Assembly: GCA_963748315.1 (NCBI GenBank)
Contig: CAVVIK010000006.1
Coordinates: 1,240,001 to 1,304,000 of the forward strand
DNA from: DASPHG01 sp963748315
GTDB taxonomy: Bacteria > Actinomycetota > Thermoleophilia > Solirubrobacterales > Thermoleophilaceae
Reading direction: 5' to 3'
Length of the DNA: 64,000 nucleotides
Numbering within the stretch: the first letter of the stretch is position 1; each line of letters begins with the position of its first letter. Shown one piece after another: positions 1 through 8,205 of the stretch. The translations under genes were made by a program, and so were the position numbers. The notes below the pieces were generated by a model, which saw nothing but the letters and a program-made list of their open reading frames with translations, was not told the DNA's origin and did no database searches.

Positions 1-603
1 GACCACGGAGACGGCCATGAGCCGGCCGGACAGGCGCTGCTGCAGGACGACCCCTTCGTCCGGCGCCACCGTTCTGAGGAATGCGCGGAGGTCGTCGCGC
101 GAATCCGCGAGGTGCACGTCCGCGAACGCGCCGCCCGGGTGGCTCGGCTTGACGACCGCTCCGTCGGGCAGCTCCCCGGTCAGGAGCTCGCGGGCCGAGC
201 CGACCGCCAACGCGGACGGCGTCGAGAGGCCGGCGGCTCCCGCGAGGTCGGCGAGGCGGGCCTTGTCGCGCAGCGCGGCGAGCGGTTCGGCGCCGGGGTA
301 GGGGAGCATGGCCTCGGCCGGCAGCGCCGCCGCCGGTGCCATCAGTGCGTTCAGCGCCTCGTCCTGGCCCGGGTAGACGACTAGCCATCCGTGACGCTCG
401 ACCACCCGTCGTACAGCTGCGACGAAACCGTCGGGGTCCGCGACCGAGTCTGGGCCGACCTCACGCGCCGTGGAGTAGCGCGACCGCAGTCCTACTGCGG
501 AGCGCCGCGGCGCCAGCGCGGCCACGGCAAGGCCCTCGCGCCCGAGCGCCCGGATTCCCGATACCGCGCTCGGGATGTGCGCATCAGTGACCAGCGCGTC
601 CAT
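1..603 (-). CDS. ATP-grasp family protein, N-terminal part (runs off left edge)
   Basis: The minus strand is open from an ATG at 603 to the window edge, about 201 codons with no stop, so the 3' end is missing. The first ~90 residues, starting MDALVTDAH, look like the Rossmann-type half that precedes an ATP-grasp domain. Then come LRDKARLADLAG (Lys ~114) and AVVKPSHPGG (Lys ~152), which match in position and character the two ATP-contacting segments of ATP-grasp ligases. Such ligases join a carboxylate to an amine or thiol with ATP; the substrate cannot be told. It lies head-to-head with the kinase-like gene at 657, and both may belong to a cell-surface glycan locus (inference). The family call is from motif reading only. 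Confidence 0.6.
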   Translation of the reverse strand, partial: MDALVTDAHIPSAVSGIRALGREGLAVAALAPRRSAVGLRSRYSTAREVGPDSVADPDGFVAAVRRVVERHGWLVVYPGQDEALNALMAPAAALPAEAMLPYPGAEPLAALRDKARLADLAGAAGLSTPSALAVGSARELLTGELPDGAVVKPSHPGGAFADVHLADSRDDLRAFLRTVAPDEGVVLQQRLSGRLMAVSVV

Positions 604-656
604 CCGAAACGTATTCGGCAGTTCGGCATCCGTTCCTCACCGGCGGCTTTGACACC

Positions 657-1976
657 ATGGCCGCCATGGACGAGGACGCGGCGCGTGCGCTGATCGCCTT
701 GATGGCGCGCGAGGTGGGGCCCACGGCGATTCTGTGGCGTGGTGAGGGTCTCGGCGGCTCGGACGTCGACCTGGTGGCGCTCCCCGCGATGGAGGCGCGT
801 CTCGCGGCGACGCTGACGGCGGCCGGCCTGAGGCCGGCACTGAGCGACCCCGGTCACGTGATGTGGTCCTATCCCGACGGCCGCGACGTTGCGATCGACG
901 TGCTGTCCGCGGCCGGCTGGCCGCAGTACTACCCGACGCTGGACGGGCTGCGCGAGCGGGCGAGGGCGGTGAACGGGGGACTGCCGGTCGCATCGCCCGA
1001 GGACCAGCTGCTCGTCCTTGCCGCCGAGGCGGTGGGCGGTCGCCCGGTGGAGAAGGTGCTGCGCCGCGCCCGCCCACTCCTGGAGGCGCCCGGCACCCGC
1101 GAGCGGCTCGAGGCACTCGCCACGGCCGAGGGCATGAAGCCGCTCGCGGCGCTCGTTGCCGACCCGGCGCGGCTCGAAAGGAGCGCTCGCCGCGGCCGGC
1201 TGCCCTACCCGCGCGCGGTTCTCACTGCCATGCGCTCGCGGGCAGCGCGAGCCGCGCTGCGCGAGCGAATCGCGGGACGGCTTGGACGGCGATCGCGCCG
1301 CGCAGGCAAGGGCGTGCTGGTAACGCTGAGCGGCATGGACGGCGCGGGTAAGTCCACCTTCACGGCGGCGGTGCGAGCCCACCTGGAGGCGCAGGGGCTG
1401 CCGGTGCGCGACGAGATCGTCCGCATCGGCCGCCGCGGCGACACGCTCGACAAGATCGCTCTGCCCGTGAAGAAGATCCTGCGGCGCACGGGCTCGACCG
1501 CCGACCCGGTCGCGGCGGGGGACGAGCTCGCGAAGGCCAGCGGCCGTGCGCCCGACGAGGCGCCGCGGCGCGGCATCGGGTGGGCCTGGACCGTGATCGT
1601 CGCGGCTGAGAACGCCCTCGCCTGCCGGCGCGTCGCGCGCGGCCGTCGCGGGGCGAACATCGTGACCGACCGGTGGCTGACGGACCACCTGGTCGATTTC
1701 GAGCTGCGCTACGGCCGGCACCCACTGGGGACCTGGATCCTCCGCACGGGAGTGCCGCGCGCGGACGTGGGCGTCCTGCTCGAGATCGACGCCGAGACCT
1801 CTGCGGCGCGCAAGCCGGGCGACCAGGCGCCGGCGGTCACGGCGCGGATGGAGGAGCGCTACTCCGCGCTCGCGAGCGAGCTCGGCCTCGTCCGTGTCGA
1901 CGGCCGGGCCCCGCGCGAAGATGTCGAGGCGGCCGTCCTCGCGCTCGTTGACTCGGCTATTCGCCGATCGCCTTGA
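657..1976 (+). CDS. nucleotidyltransferase-like domain fused to thymidylate-kinase-like P-loop domain
   Basis: A 439-residue protein. The N-terminal ~200 residues contain GLGGSDVDLVAL (residues ~31-42), which resembles the GS-x-DxD core of the nucleotidyltransferase fold. From ~220 a dTMP-kinase-like domain follows: Walker A SGMDGAGKST (~225-234), then TDRWLTD (~340), resembling the DR-containing lid/base region of thymidylate kinases. Proteins with this general architecture occur beside ATP-grasp and glycosyltransferase genes in surface polysaccharide loci; the real substrate is unknown and dTMP is unlikely. A second ATG three codons in (666) is an alternative start. The 3' end overlaps the convergent gene by 20 bases. 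Confidence 0.7.
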   Translation: MAAMDEDAARALIALMAREVGPTAILWRGEGLGGSDVDLVALPAMEARLAATLTAAGLRPALSDPGHVMWSYPDGRDVAIDVLSAAGWPQYYPTLDGLRERARAVNGGLPVASPEDQLLVLAAEAVGGRPVEKVLRRARPLLEAPGTRERLEALATAEGMKPLAALVADPARLERSARRGRLPYPRAVLTAMRSRAARAALRERIAGRLGRRSRRAGKGVLVTLSGMDGAGKSTFTAAVRAHLEAQGLPVRDEIVRIGRRGDTLDKIALPVKKILRRTGSTADPVAAGDELAKASGRAPDEAPRRGIGWAWTVIVAAENALACRRVARGRRGANIVTDRWLTDHLVDFELRYGRHPLGTWILRTGVPRADVGVLLEIDAETSAARKPGDQAPAVTARMEERYSALASELGLVRVDGRAPREDVEAAVLALVDSAIRRSP

Positions 1977-2418
1977 TCACCAGCCGCTTGTTGCGGCCGC
2001 CGTCGAATTCCACGTAGAAGATCGCCTGCCATGGGCCGAGGTCGAGCTGCCCGTCCGTCACCGGGACGATGACCTGATGGTGGACGAGCAGGTTCTTGAG
2101 GTGCGCGTCGCCGTTGTCCTCGCCGCCGCGGTGGTGGCGGTAGTCGCCCGGGTCCGGCTGCAGCTCGCGCGCCACGTCGTTGGCGGGCTCCTTCCAGCTC
2201 GGCGGCGCGATCTTGTCGAGCCACTCGAGCGCGTCCTCCTGGATCCCCGGCTCGTCGTCGTTGATCCACACCGCGGCGGTGATGTGCATCGCCGACACAA
2301 GCACGAGCCCCTCCGCGATCCCGGCCTCGTCCACCGCGTTCTGCACGTCCTCGGTGATGCGCACGAACTCGCGTCGGCGCTCGGTGTTGAACGTCTTGTA
2401 GGCGGTGTGCGATTTCAT
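1957..2418 (-). CDS. YjbQ/UPF0047 family protein
   Basis: A 153-residue protein of the UPF0047 (YjbQ) family, small trimeric proteins some of which show secondary thiamine-phosphate synthase activity; the true cellular role is not settled. Visible family marks are VLVSAMHITAAVWIND (~40-55), the stretch YRHHRGGEDNGDAHLKN (~92-108) with its conserved His/Glu/Asn/His, and VPVTDGQLDLGPWQAIFYVEFDG near the C terminus split as VPVTDGQL and GPWQAIFYVEFDG. Length fits the family with a slightly long tail. An AAGGAG Shine-Dalgarno sits four bases before the ATG (2423-2428 on the top strand), and it overlaps the start codon of the divergent SDR gene. Confidence 0.85.
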   Translation of the reverse strand: MKSHTAYKTFNTERRREFVRITEDVQNAVDEAGIAEGLVLVSAMHITAAVWINDDEPGIQEDALEWLDKIAPPSWKEPANDVARELQPDPGDYRHHRGGEDNGDAHLKNLLVHHQVIVPVTDGQLDLGPWQAIFYVEFDGGRNKRLVIKAIGE

Positions 2419-2426
2419 GTGACTCC

Positions 2427-3170
2427 TTGGATCTCGGGTTGAAAGATCGAGCGTGCATCGTGACGGGTGCCAGCAGCGGCATCGGCGCCGCGACGGCGCG
2501 GATGCTGGAGGAGGAGGGCGCGCGGGTGTTGCGCGTGTCGCGCGGCGGCGACTTCGCGTGCGACGTGACCGAGTCCGACGCGGCCGAGCGGATCCTCGCC
2601 GAGTGCCTCGAGCGGTTCGGCCGCGTCGACGTGCTCATCAACAATGCCGGCACGAGCCGCGCCGCCTCGCTCGAGGAGCTCACCGAGGACGACTGGCGCG
2701 AGCAGTGGGAGCTCAACGTGATGGCGCCGATGCGTTTGATGCGGACGATCGCGCCGAAGATGGCCAAGGCTGGGGAGGGCCGGATCGTGAACGTCGCGTC
2801 GTCGTCGGGCAAGCGCCCGTCGCCGCGCAACGCGGCGTACTCGGTGACGAAGGCCGCTGAGCTGTCGCTGTCGCGCGTCTTCGCCGATCGCTTCGCGGGA
2901 AGCGGCGTGCGCGTCAACGCGGTCGCGCCCGGCCCGGTGGCAACTCCGCTCTGGCTCGGTCAGGGCGGGCTTGCGGATCAGAGCGCCGAGCAGGAGGGCG
3001 TCACCCGCGACGAGGCGCTGGAGCAGGCGGCGGCGAAGATTCCGCTCGGCCGCATGGGCACAGAGGACGAGATCGCCGCCGTGATCGTGTTCCTGTGCTC
3101 GCAGCAGGCCTCGAACGTGACGGGCGCCGCGTGGGCCGTCGACGGCGGCGCCGTGCAGCTCATGTTCTGA
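2427..3170 (+). CDS. SDR family oxidoreductase
   Basis: A 247-residue classical short-chain dehydrogenase/reductase, NAD(P)-dependent. TGASSGIG (~14-21) is the nucleotide-binding glycine motif, NNAG (~73-76) the second, VASSSG (~124) carries the catalytic Ser, and YSVTK gives Tyr ~138 and Lys ~142. The C-terminal VTGAAWAVDGG is typical of 3-oxoacyl-ACP reductase/glucose-dehydrogenase-like members. The TTG start is chosen because MDLGLKDR is the usual SDR N terminus. Only eight bases separate it from the divergent yjbQ start, so its promoter must overlap that gene. Substrate unknown. An imperfect hairpin follows the stop. Confidence 0.88.
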   Translation: MDLGLKDRACIVTGASSGIGAATARMLEEEGARVLRVSRGGDFACDVTESDAAERILAECLERFGRVDVLINNAGTSRAASLEELTEDDWREQWELNVMAPMRLMRTIAPKMAKAGEGRIVNVASSSGKRPSPRNAAYSVTKAAELSLSRVFADRFAGSGVRVNAVAPGPVATPLWLGQGGLADQSAEQEGVTRDEALEQAAAKIPLGRMGTEDEIAAVIVFLCSQQASNVTGAAWAVDGGAVQLMF

Positions 3171-3171
3171 A

Positions 3172-3187
3172 TCCTGCAGCGGCAGGA
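3172..3187. terminator. hairpin after SDR gene
   Basis: TCCTGC and GCAGGA form a perfect six-base stem around AGCG, two bases after the SDR stop codon. No T-run follows, so it would be an L-shaped or Rho-assisted terminator at best. Confidence 0.4.
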
Positions 3188-3243
3188 CTCAAGCTTTCGC
3201 CTGCAAATAACGAGAAAGTCACATGGCTGCCCGGTCCCGGTCA

Positions 3244-3249
3244 TACCGT
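3244..3249 (+). promoter_or_regulatory. -10-like element for the glycosidase gene
   Basis: TACCGT (TANNNT) ends six bases before the ATG at 3256, the spacing expected for a leaderless mRNA. No convincing -35 box is visible. It favours 3256 over the upstream ATG at 3223. Confidence 0.35.
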
Positions 3250-3255
3250 GGACGC

Positions 3256-4035
3256 ATGTGGGGACAGCACGCGACGGCGGTCGCTCTACGCCGCCCCCGT
3301 GTCCGCACGTTTGCGCGCGCGCTCTCAGACGGCGCGTGTACGACCGTCCACGTCGCGGCGTACCCCGCGCGCACCACGCGCGTGCGGCTCGAGCTCATGG
3401 GGCGCCCGATCCCGCTGGCGTCATGGTGCGAAGGGTCCGGGGTCGAGAACGCGATCGTGGGTGGCTTCTTCCTGCGCCAGGGCGACGGCACGCCGCTCGG
3501 GGAGCTTTGGCGCCGCGGCGAGCACATCGAGAGCGTCCCGTTCCACGAGCCGTGGGATGCGACGCGCTCCTGCGTCGCGATCGAGTCGGGACACGTTCGC
3601 CTGGCGCCGCGCGACGACCTGCCGGAACGCCCGACGGGCGACCTGCTGCAGGCCGGTCCGCTGCTGGTCGCTGGGCGGCGCCCGGTCGTGCACGACGACA
3701 TCGACCCCGAGGGCTTCTCGGCGAACCAAGATCAGTTCGACTCGGATATCACCGTCGGCCGCTATCCAAGGGCGGCACTTGGCATCAGCCACGACTGGAT
3801 CGTGGCCGCCGCCTGCGACGGCCGCGGGCCGCACGACGCCGGCATGACGCTGCGCGAGCTCGCGGAGCTGATGGTCACGCTCGGCGCCGACCGCGCGATC
3901 AACCTCGACGGCGGCGGCTCGACCTCGCTCGTCCACGACGGCGTCCTGCTGAACGTCCCGCGCGAGGAGCACGGGATCGAGCTGGTCGCCGGCCGGCCGG
4001 TGGCGAACGCGCTCGTCTTCGACGTCACTTCCTAA
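3256..4035 (+). CDS. phosphodiester glycosidase (NAGPA-type) domain protein
   Basis: About 259 residues. The body matches the phosphodiester glycosidase/DUF2233 family, whose best known member removes GlcNAc from GlcNAc-phosphodiesters; bacterial members probably act on cell-wall or teichoic-type glycans. Recognisable parts are AIVGGFFLRQGD (~62-73), the DQFDSD/GRYPRAALG strand region, and RAINLDGGGSTSLV (~212-225), the family's glycine-rich signature close to the C terminus. No signal peptide is evident, which is odd for a wall-active enzyme. An in-frame ATG at 3223 would add 11 residues; 3256 is preferred because of the -10-like element. Followed by a near-perfect palindrome, then a glycosyltransferase gene. 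Confidence 0.75.
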   Translation: MWGQHATAVALRRPRVRTFARALSDGACTTVHVAAYPARTTRVRLELMGRPIPLASWCEGSGVENAIVGGFFLRQGDGTPLGELWRRGEHIESVPFHEPWDATRSCVAIESGHVRLAPRDDLPERPTGDLLQAGPLLVAGRRPVVHDDIDPEGFSANQDQFDSDITVGRYPRAALGISHDWIVAAACDGRGPHDAGMTLRELAELMVTLGADRAINLDGGGSTSLVHDGVLLNVPREEHGIELVAGRPVANALVFDVTS

Positions 4036-4056
4036 ACGGGGTCAGACCCCCTTTAG
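4032..4056. repeat. 25-base imperfect palindrome (GGGGTCAGACCCC core)
   Basis: CTAAAC-GGGGTC-A-GACCCC-CTTTAG: two 12-base arms around one A, with a single C/C mismatch. It overlaps the glycosidase stop codon and lies just before the glycosyltransferase promoter. It could end transcription or bind a dimeric protein. I found this core only once in the window. Confidence 0.6.
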
Positions 4057-4064
4057 AAAGCCGG

Positions 4065-4070
4065 TACGGT
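4065..4070 (+). promoter_or_regulatory. -10-like element for the GT4 gene
   Basis: TACGGT ends seven bases before the GTG at 4078. No Shine-Dalgarno is present, consistent with a leaderless message. A -35 box is not clear. Confidence 0.35.
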
Positions 4071-4077
4071 CCCGCGT

Positions 4078-5499
4078 GTGACCTCGAACCGCCGCGTGCT
4101 GATGGGCCTGATGTTCTTCCCACGCGGCGGCTCCGCTCAGGTCACGCGATACCTCGCCGGCGCACTGCGCGCACACGGCTGGGACACGACCGTGTTGGCG
4201 GGATCACTCGGTGAGCCCGGCGACGACGCGCATGCCGCGACGTTCTTCGAGGGGCTCGACGTCGTGCCGGTGCCCTACGACGACGCGATCGCGTCCGACG
4301 ACCCGTTGCGCGCCGACCCGCCGATGCACCCCTCGTACGAGGACCGACCCGGCGCGCCGGACCGCGTGTTCGCGAGCGTCGACGACGAGACCTACGAGCA
4401 CCTCGTCGATGCGTGGATCGGCCACCTCGAGCGCGCCGGCGCGGCCGACGCCGACGTCCTCCACCTGCATCACCTGACGCCGATGCACGAGGCCGCGGCG
4501 CGCGCCTTCCCCGACAAGCCGGTCGTCGGGCACCTCCACGGGACCGAGCTGCTGATGCTCCGCGAGATCGAGGAGGGGCTTCACCCGGGCTGGCCGTACG
4601 CGGACCGGTGGCTCGAGCGCATGCGCGGATGGGCCGGCCGCTGCCGCCGCCTGTTCGTGCTGTCGCCCGACGCGCGCAGGCGCGCGCCCGGATTGCTGGG
4701 CATCGAGCCGGAGAAGACGGTCTGGGCCCCGAACGGCTTCGACCCGGCCGCGTTCGACCGCCGGCCGGTGACGCACGCCGAGCGGCTCGAGCTGTGGCAT
4801 GAGTGGCTCGTCGACGACCCGCGCGGCTGGGCGCCGGACGGCCGGCCGGGGAGCGTCGCGTACGAGGAGCGCGACCTCGAGCCGTTCCGCGGGCTGGGGC
4901 CGGTGCTGCTCTACGTCGGCCGCTACACCCACGTGAAGCGGATCCCGCTGCTCATCCGCGCGTACGCGCGCGCGAAGCAGCGGTTCGAGATGCGCGCCCC
5001 GCTTGTGCTGCTCGGCGGCTATCCCGGCGAGTGGGAGGGCGAGCACCCGCTCGAGGTGATTGAGAAGGAGGGCGTCGAGGACGTCTTCCTCGCCGGCTGG
5101 CGCGGGCACAAGGACCTGCCGCGCGGGCTGAACGCATCCGACGTAGTCGTGCTGCCGTCGGTGCGCGAGCAGTTCGGCCAGGTGTTGGTCGAGGGGATGG
5201 CGTGCGGCCTGCCGGTGATCGCGAAGGACGCCTACGGCCCGGCGGAGATCGTCGACCACGGAGAGACCGGCTGGCTGGTCCCGCCCGACGACGAGGCGGC
5301 GCTCGCCGACGCTCTCGTCGACGCGGTCAACGACGACGGCAAGCGAGCGCGCAAGGGCGAGGCGGCGTATCACGAGGCCCGCGGGCGCTACGCATGGCCC
5401 TCGCTGGCCCGGGGCGTAGCCGACGTCTATGAGCAGGTCCGCGCGGAGCCCTACGCTCCGCCGCATGTCGAGCATTCCGTATCGGATCAGACGGTCTGA
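4078..5499 (+). CDS. glycosyltransferase family 4 (GT-B) protein
   Basis: A 473-residue cytosolic or membrane-peripheral GT-B retaining glycosyltransferase. The N-terminal Rossmann half opens with MGLMFFPRGGSAQVTRYLAG, which includes the early glycine loop, and holds HLHGTELL (~155). The donor-binding half has LLYVGRYTHVKR (~277-288) and REQFGQVLVEGMACGLPVIA near 362, where the E-x7-E motif of GT4 enzymes lies, then DHGETGWLVPPDD. Sugar donor and acceptor are unknown; trehalose, mannose or surface-glycan synthesis are all possible. Its 3' end overlaps the metallopeptidase start by 35 bases, so the two are probably cotranscribed. Confidence 0.85.
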   Translation: MTSNRRVLMGLMFFPRGGSAQVTRYLAGALRAHGWDTTVLAGSLGEPGDDAHAATFFEGLDVVPVPYDDAIASDDPLRADPPMHPSYEDRPGAPDRVFASVDDETYEHLVDAWIGHLERAGAADADVLHLHHLTPMHEAAARAFPDKPVVGHLHGTELLMLREIEEGLHPGWPYADRWLERMRGWAGRCRRLFVLSPDARRRAPGLLGIEPEKTVWAPNGFDPAAFDRRPVTHAERLELWHEWLVDDPRGWAPDGRPGSVAYEERDLEPFRGLGPVLLYVGRYTHVKRIPLLIRAYARAKQRFEMRAPLVLLGGYPGEWEGEHPLEVIEKEGVEDVFLAGWRGHKDLPRGLNASDVVVLPSVREQFGQVLVEGMACGLPVIAKDAYGPAEIVDHGETGWLVPPDDEAALADALVDAVNDDGKRARKGEAAYHEARGRYAWPSLARGVADVYEQVRAEPYAPPHVEHSVSDQTV

Positions 5500-6154
5500 C
5501 CGCGCGCGCCACGCGCGCATCGTCGTCGACGCCGACGGTGTCGAGGTCGTCGTGCCGCGGCGGATGGCGCTGCGCCACGTAGAGCCGTTCGTTGCCGAGA
5601 AGCAGCGCTGGATCGAGCGGACGCTCGAGCGCTACGAGACGGCGCGGCTGGAGGCGCCGGGCGCGGTTCTGGTCGACGGCGGCAGGGTCCCGTACCTCGG
5701 TGAGTGGCTCGAGCTCGACGTGCGTGTGGAGCCGGGCCGCACGCGGCCACACGTGAAGCGTCGCGGCGACGTCCTCACCGTGAAGGTTGCGCGTGCGGGC
5801 CGTGCGGCGATCGGCGACGCGCTCGAGCGCTGGTACCGCAAACGCGCCCGTGAAGAGATCACGCCACGCCTCGACGACGCGACCGCCCGCGCCGGCACCA
5901 GTTGGACGCGGCTGTCGATCCGCGGCCAGCGCACGCGCTGGGCGAGCTGCTCCCAGGACGGTGCGATGAGCTTCAACTGGCGCCTGCTGCTCGCGCCGGC
6001 CGAGATCCTCGACTACGTCGTCGAGCACGAGGTGGCGCACCTCGAGGTGCTCGACCACTCACGGCGCTTCTGGCGCCTGCTCGGCAGCCGCAGCCCCGAC
6101 TACCGCGAGCACGAGCGCTGGCTGAAGCGCAACGGCCACACGCTGACGCTGTAG
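5465..6154 (+). CDS. YgjP-like (M48-type, DUF45) metallopeptidase
   Basis: About 229 residues. It carries the zinc motif HEVAH (~188-192) within VVEHEVAHLEVLDHSRRFW, with a third His in DHSRRFW, as in YgjP/DUF45 predicted metal-dependent hydrolases. TRWASCSQDGAMSFNWRLLLAP just upstream is split here as TRWASCS and SFNWRLLLAP; both are family hallmarks. These proteins are small gluzincins of poorly defined function. The ATG at 5465 is preferred to a GTG at 5429 because family members begin at SIPYRIRRS. It lies inside the 3' end of the glycosyltransferase gene. Confidence 0.85.
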   Translation: MSSIPYRIRRSDRARHARIVVDADGVEVVVPRRMALRHVEPFVAEKQRWIERTLERYETARLEAPGAVLVDGGRVPYLGEWLELDVRVEPGRTRPHVKRRGDVLTVKVARAGRAAIGDALERWYRKRAREEITPRLDDATARAGTSWTRLSIRGQRTRWASCSQDGAMSFNWRLLLAPAEILDYVVEHEVAHLEVLDHSRRFWRLLGSRSPDYREHERWLKRNGHTLTL

Positions 6155-6161
6155 CGGGGCG

Positions 6162-7478
6162 CTACTTGACCTTGAGCTCTTGGGACATGCGTCCCGGGTG
6201 CAGCGTGCAGTAGAGGCTGTAGAGGCCGCGCTTCTTCGGCGTGAAGCTGTACTCGCCGTTCTGGATCCACGGGGACGAGAACCCGCGCGGCCCGTTTGCG
6301 ACGGACACGTCGTGCTCGCGATCGGCGTCGAACTTCCACGTCACCTCGGTCCCACGCTTGACGACGACGCGCCGCTTCGCGAAGAAGTAGGTGCCCACGT
6401 CGATGCCGGTGCCCAGCGGCTTGAACGCGCCCGTCGGCGGCGCCATCAGCGGCACTTTGAAACGCGGATAGGGCTTGCGGTAGCTCTTCGGCACGTCCTG
6501 CTTGACGAGGTCGTCCGGCACGTCCTGGCAGCCGTCCACTTCGCCCGGAGCGAGGTAGGCCATCATGATGCTCATCACGCGCGCGTGCGGGAGTCCGTTG
6601 TCGTACGCCGCTTTCAGCTCGAGCTGGTCTCCCTCGCTCACGGGGATGCCGGAGGGCGAGATCGTCCGGCTCATCGAGATCGGCGACGGCTCGTGCAGCA
6701 TCGGCCGCACTCGGTAGAAGATGTTGTCGGGGTGGCCGTAGTAGGCCTGTGAACGGATCAGGCGCTGGTTCCCGCAGGAAGTGTTCCGCAGCGTCTGGTA
6801 CTTGCCGCCCCCGTGCAGGTGGCCCTGGGCGCCGATGATCCGGCCGTCCGTGGGGACCTCATACGTCTCGCGGTCGAAATGCGTCGAGCCGCGGCCGCCG
6901 TTCCCCGGGACGGTGTAGGTCGGATCGATGTTGCACCCGAAGGTGTCGATCCACAGCGGTGTGAGCTCGGTCTTGGGCGTGTCGCTGTAGGTGATCCGCG
7001 TGCGCACGTACACCTCGAACGGGTAGGCGCGGTGGTTCATCAGCATGTGCGTGAGCAGCCAGTCGGGCGCCTCCCCGTTGGGCTTCATGTTCGCGATCCC
7101 GTAGTCGCCCGTCTGCGGCATCTCCTGGTTCTCCTCGCCCTTGGCGAAGAACTGCGCCGCGCAGTTGCCTTCGCCCTGCCACTTCGCGTTGGGCGCGTGC
7201 AGGACGATGTGATGGATCATCACGTCCTGGATCGAGAGCGCCTTCGCATTCTCGGTCCGCTTCTTGACGACGTCGACCTTGATGCTCGTGATCCAGCCGG
7301 GGTCGGCGGGCGCATGCTCCCCGTCGGCCTTGAGCGGCATGTAGTGCTGCTCGCCCGTGTACGGATCCACGTTGATCGGATCCGAGTAGAGCGTCATCTC
7401 GCGCTCGGCCGCCTGCGCGGGCGCCGCAGCGAATGCGAGCAGGGCGAGGATCGGGAGTAGGGCGCGAGTCATTCGCAT
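6162..7478 (-). CDS. secreted copper protein: PHM-like region plus C-terminal cupredoxin domain
   Basis: A 438-residue exported protein with signal peptide MRMTRALLPILALLAFAAAPAQA. The central part has two His clusters, IHHIVLH (His89, 90, 94) and GAQGHLHGGG (His220, 222), placed as in copper type II ascorbate-dependent monooxygenases such as PHM, or in Nod19-like proteins; a Met-rich strand VMSIMM follows later. The last ~60 residues are cupredoxin-like: His389, then YCTLHPGRM with Cys424, His427 and Met431, a complete type 1 copper ligand set. Function is unknown; an extracellular copper redox or monooxygenase role is inferred. It converges with the YgjP-like gene, only seven bases apart. 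Confidence 0.7.
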   Translation of the reverse strand: MRMTRALLPILALLAFAAAPAQAAEREMTLYSDPINVDPYTGEQHYMPLKADGEHAPADPGWITSIKVDVVKKRTENAKALSIQDVMIHHIVLHAPNAKWQGEGNCAAQFFAKGEENQEMPQTGDYGIANMKPNGEAPDWLLTHMLMNHRAYPFEVYVRTRITYSDTPKTELTPLWIDTFGCNIDPTYTVPGNGGRGSTHFDRETYEVPTDGRIIGAQGHLHGGGKYQTLRNTSCGNQRLIRSQAYYGHPDNIFYRVRPMLHEPSPISMSRTISPSGIPVSEGDQLELKAAYDNGLPHARVMSIMMAYLAPGEVDGCQDVPDDLVKQDVPKSYRKPYPRFKVPLMAPPTGAFKPLGTGIDVGTYFFAKRRVVVKRGTEVTWKFDADREHDVSVANGPRGFSSPWIQNGEYSFTPKKRGLYSLYCTLHPGRMSQELKVK

Positions 7479-7503
7479 ACGTGCGAGGCGCTACTGGAAC
7501 ACG

Positions 7504-8205
7504 TCAGTCCCAGCGGAAGTAGCGCACGGCGAGTATGGCACCCAGCGCACCCCATGCCGCCACGACCGCCAATCCGGCGCCGAAGCCGTCCCCCGCGAGG
7601 CCGTCGATCACATGTTTGAGGGGCAGTGCGTTGCCGACCACCTCGAGCGCGGTCGGCAGCTCGTCGGACGAGTAGAAGACGCCGGAGATGAAGATGACCG
7701 GCAGGAAGACGGCGTTCGTGTACGCGCCCGCCGCGTCGAAGTTCGGGATCGCGTGCGAGAAGGCGACGCCGAGGGCGGCGAACGCCGTGACGCCGACGAC
7801 CGCGTAGACGAGCACGGCAGCGGGCTCGTCCGGCAGGTCGACCCCGTACGCGACCTTGCCGATCGCGAACACGAGCACGATCTGCACGACCGCGTTGATG
7901 ACCGCAGAGCCGATCACCCCGCCCAGGTAGTCGCGCGGGCGGATCGGCATGCCGTGGATCCGCTTCAGGATTCCCTGCTCGCGCAGGAAGGTCATGTTGA
8001 ACGCGAGCGCGGTGAACGTCGTCGCCATGACGGCCATGCCGGCGATGCCCGGGATCAGGATCTCGAGCTCGTCGTGCTCGTCGGCGAACACGCTCGCCAC
8101 GAGCAGGAGCAGCACGAGCGGCAGCACGAAGTTGAAGAACGCCGCGCTCGGGTTGCGCCGGAACAGCATCCGCTCGAACCGCAGCTGGTGGAGCATCAGG
8201 GTCAC
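7504..8205 (-). CDS. ABC-2 type transporter permease
   Basis: About 233 residues with six hydrophobic segments, of the ABC-2 exporter permease fold. It opens MTLMLHQLRFERMLFRRNPSAAFFN, the usual cytoplasmic lead (shown here as LRFERMLF), followed by the first membrane span FVLPLVLLLLVASVF. ILKRIHGMPIRPRDYL matches the coupling-helix region typical of drug/polyketide exporters. The GTG start overlaps the ATPase stop by four bases (GTGA), so expression is coupled; an ATG at 8196 is the alternative. Together with the ATPase it would form an exporter of lipophilic drugs or lipids; cargo unknown. Confidence 0.85.
   Translation of the reverse strand: MTLMLHQLRFERMLFRRNPSAAFFNFVLPLVLLLLVASVFADEHDELEILIPGIAGMAVMATTFTALAFNMTFLREQGILKRIHGMPIRPRDYLGGVIGSAVINAVVQIVLVFAIGKVAYGVDLPDEPAAVLVYAVVGVTAFAALGVAFSHAIPNFDAAGAYTNAVFLPVIFISGVFYSSDELPTALEVVGNALPLKHVIDGLAGDGFGAGLAVVAAWGALGAILAVRYFRWD

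Noticed and set aside
649..654. TTGACA, a perfect -35 consensus
   Set aside because: It sits two bases before the start codon at 657; a -10 at proper spacing would be inside the gene and is not there.
492..1721. 409-codon open frame on the minus strand
   Set aside because: Antisense to the nucleotidyltransferase-kinase gene and the ATP-grasp start; arginine/alanine-rich, no motif. GC-rich DNA gives many such shadows.
3189..3212. TCAAG...GCAAATAAC resembling a WhiG/FliA-type promoter
   Set aside because: The spacer is about five bases too short and the -10 differs at key positions.
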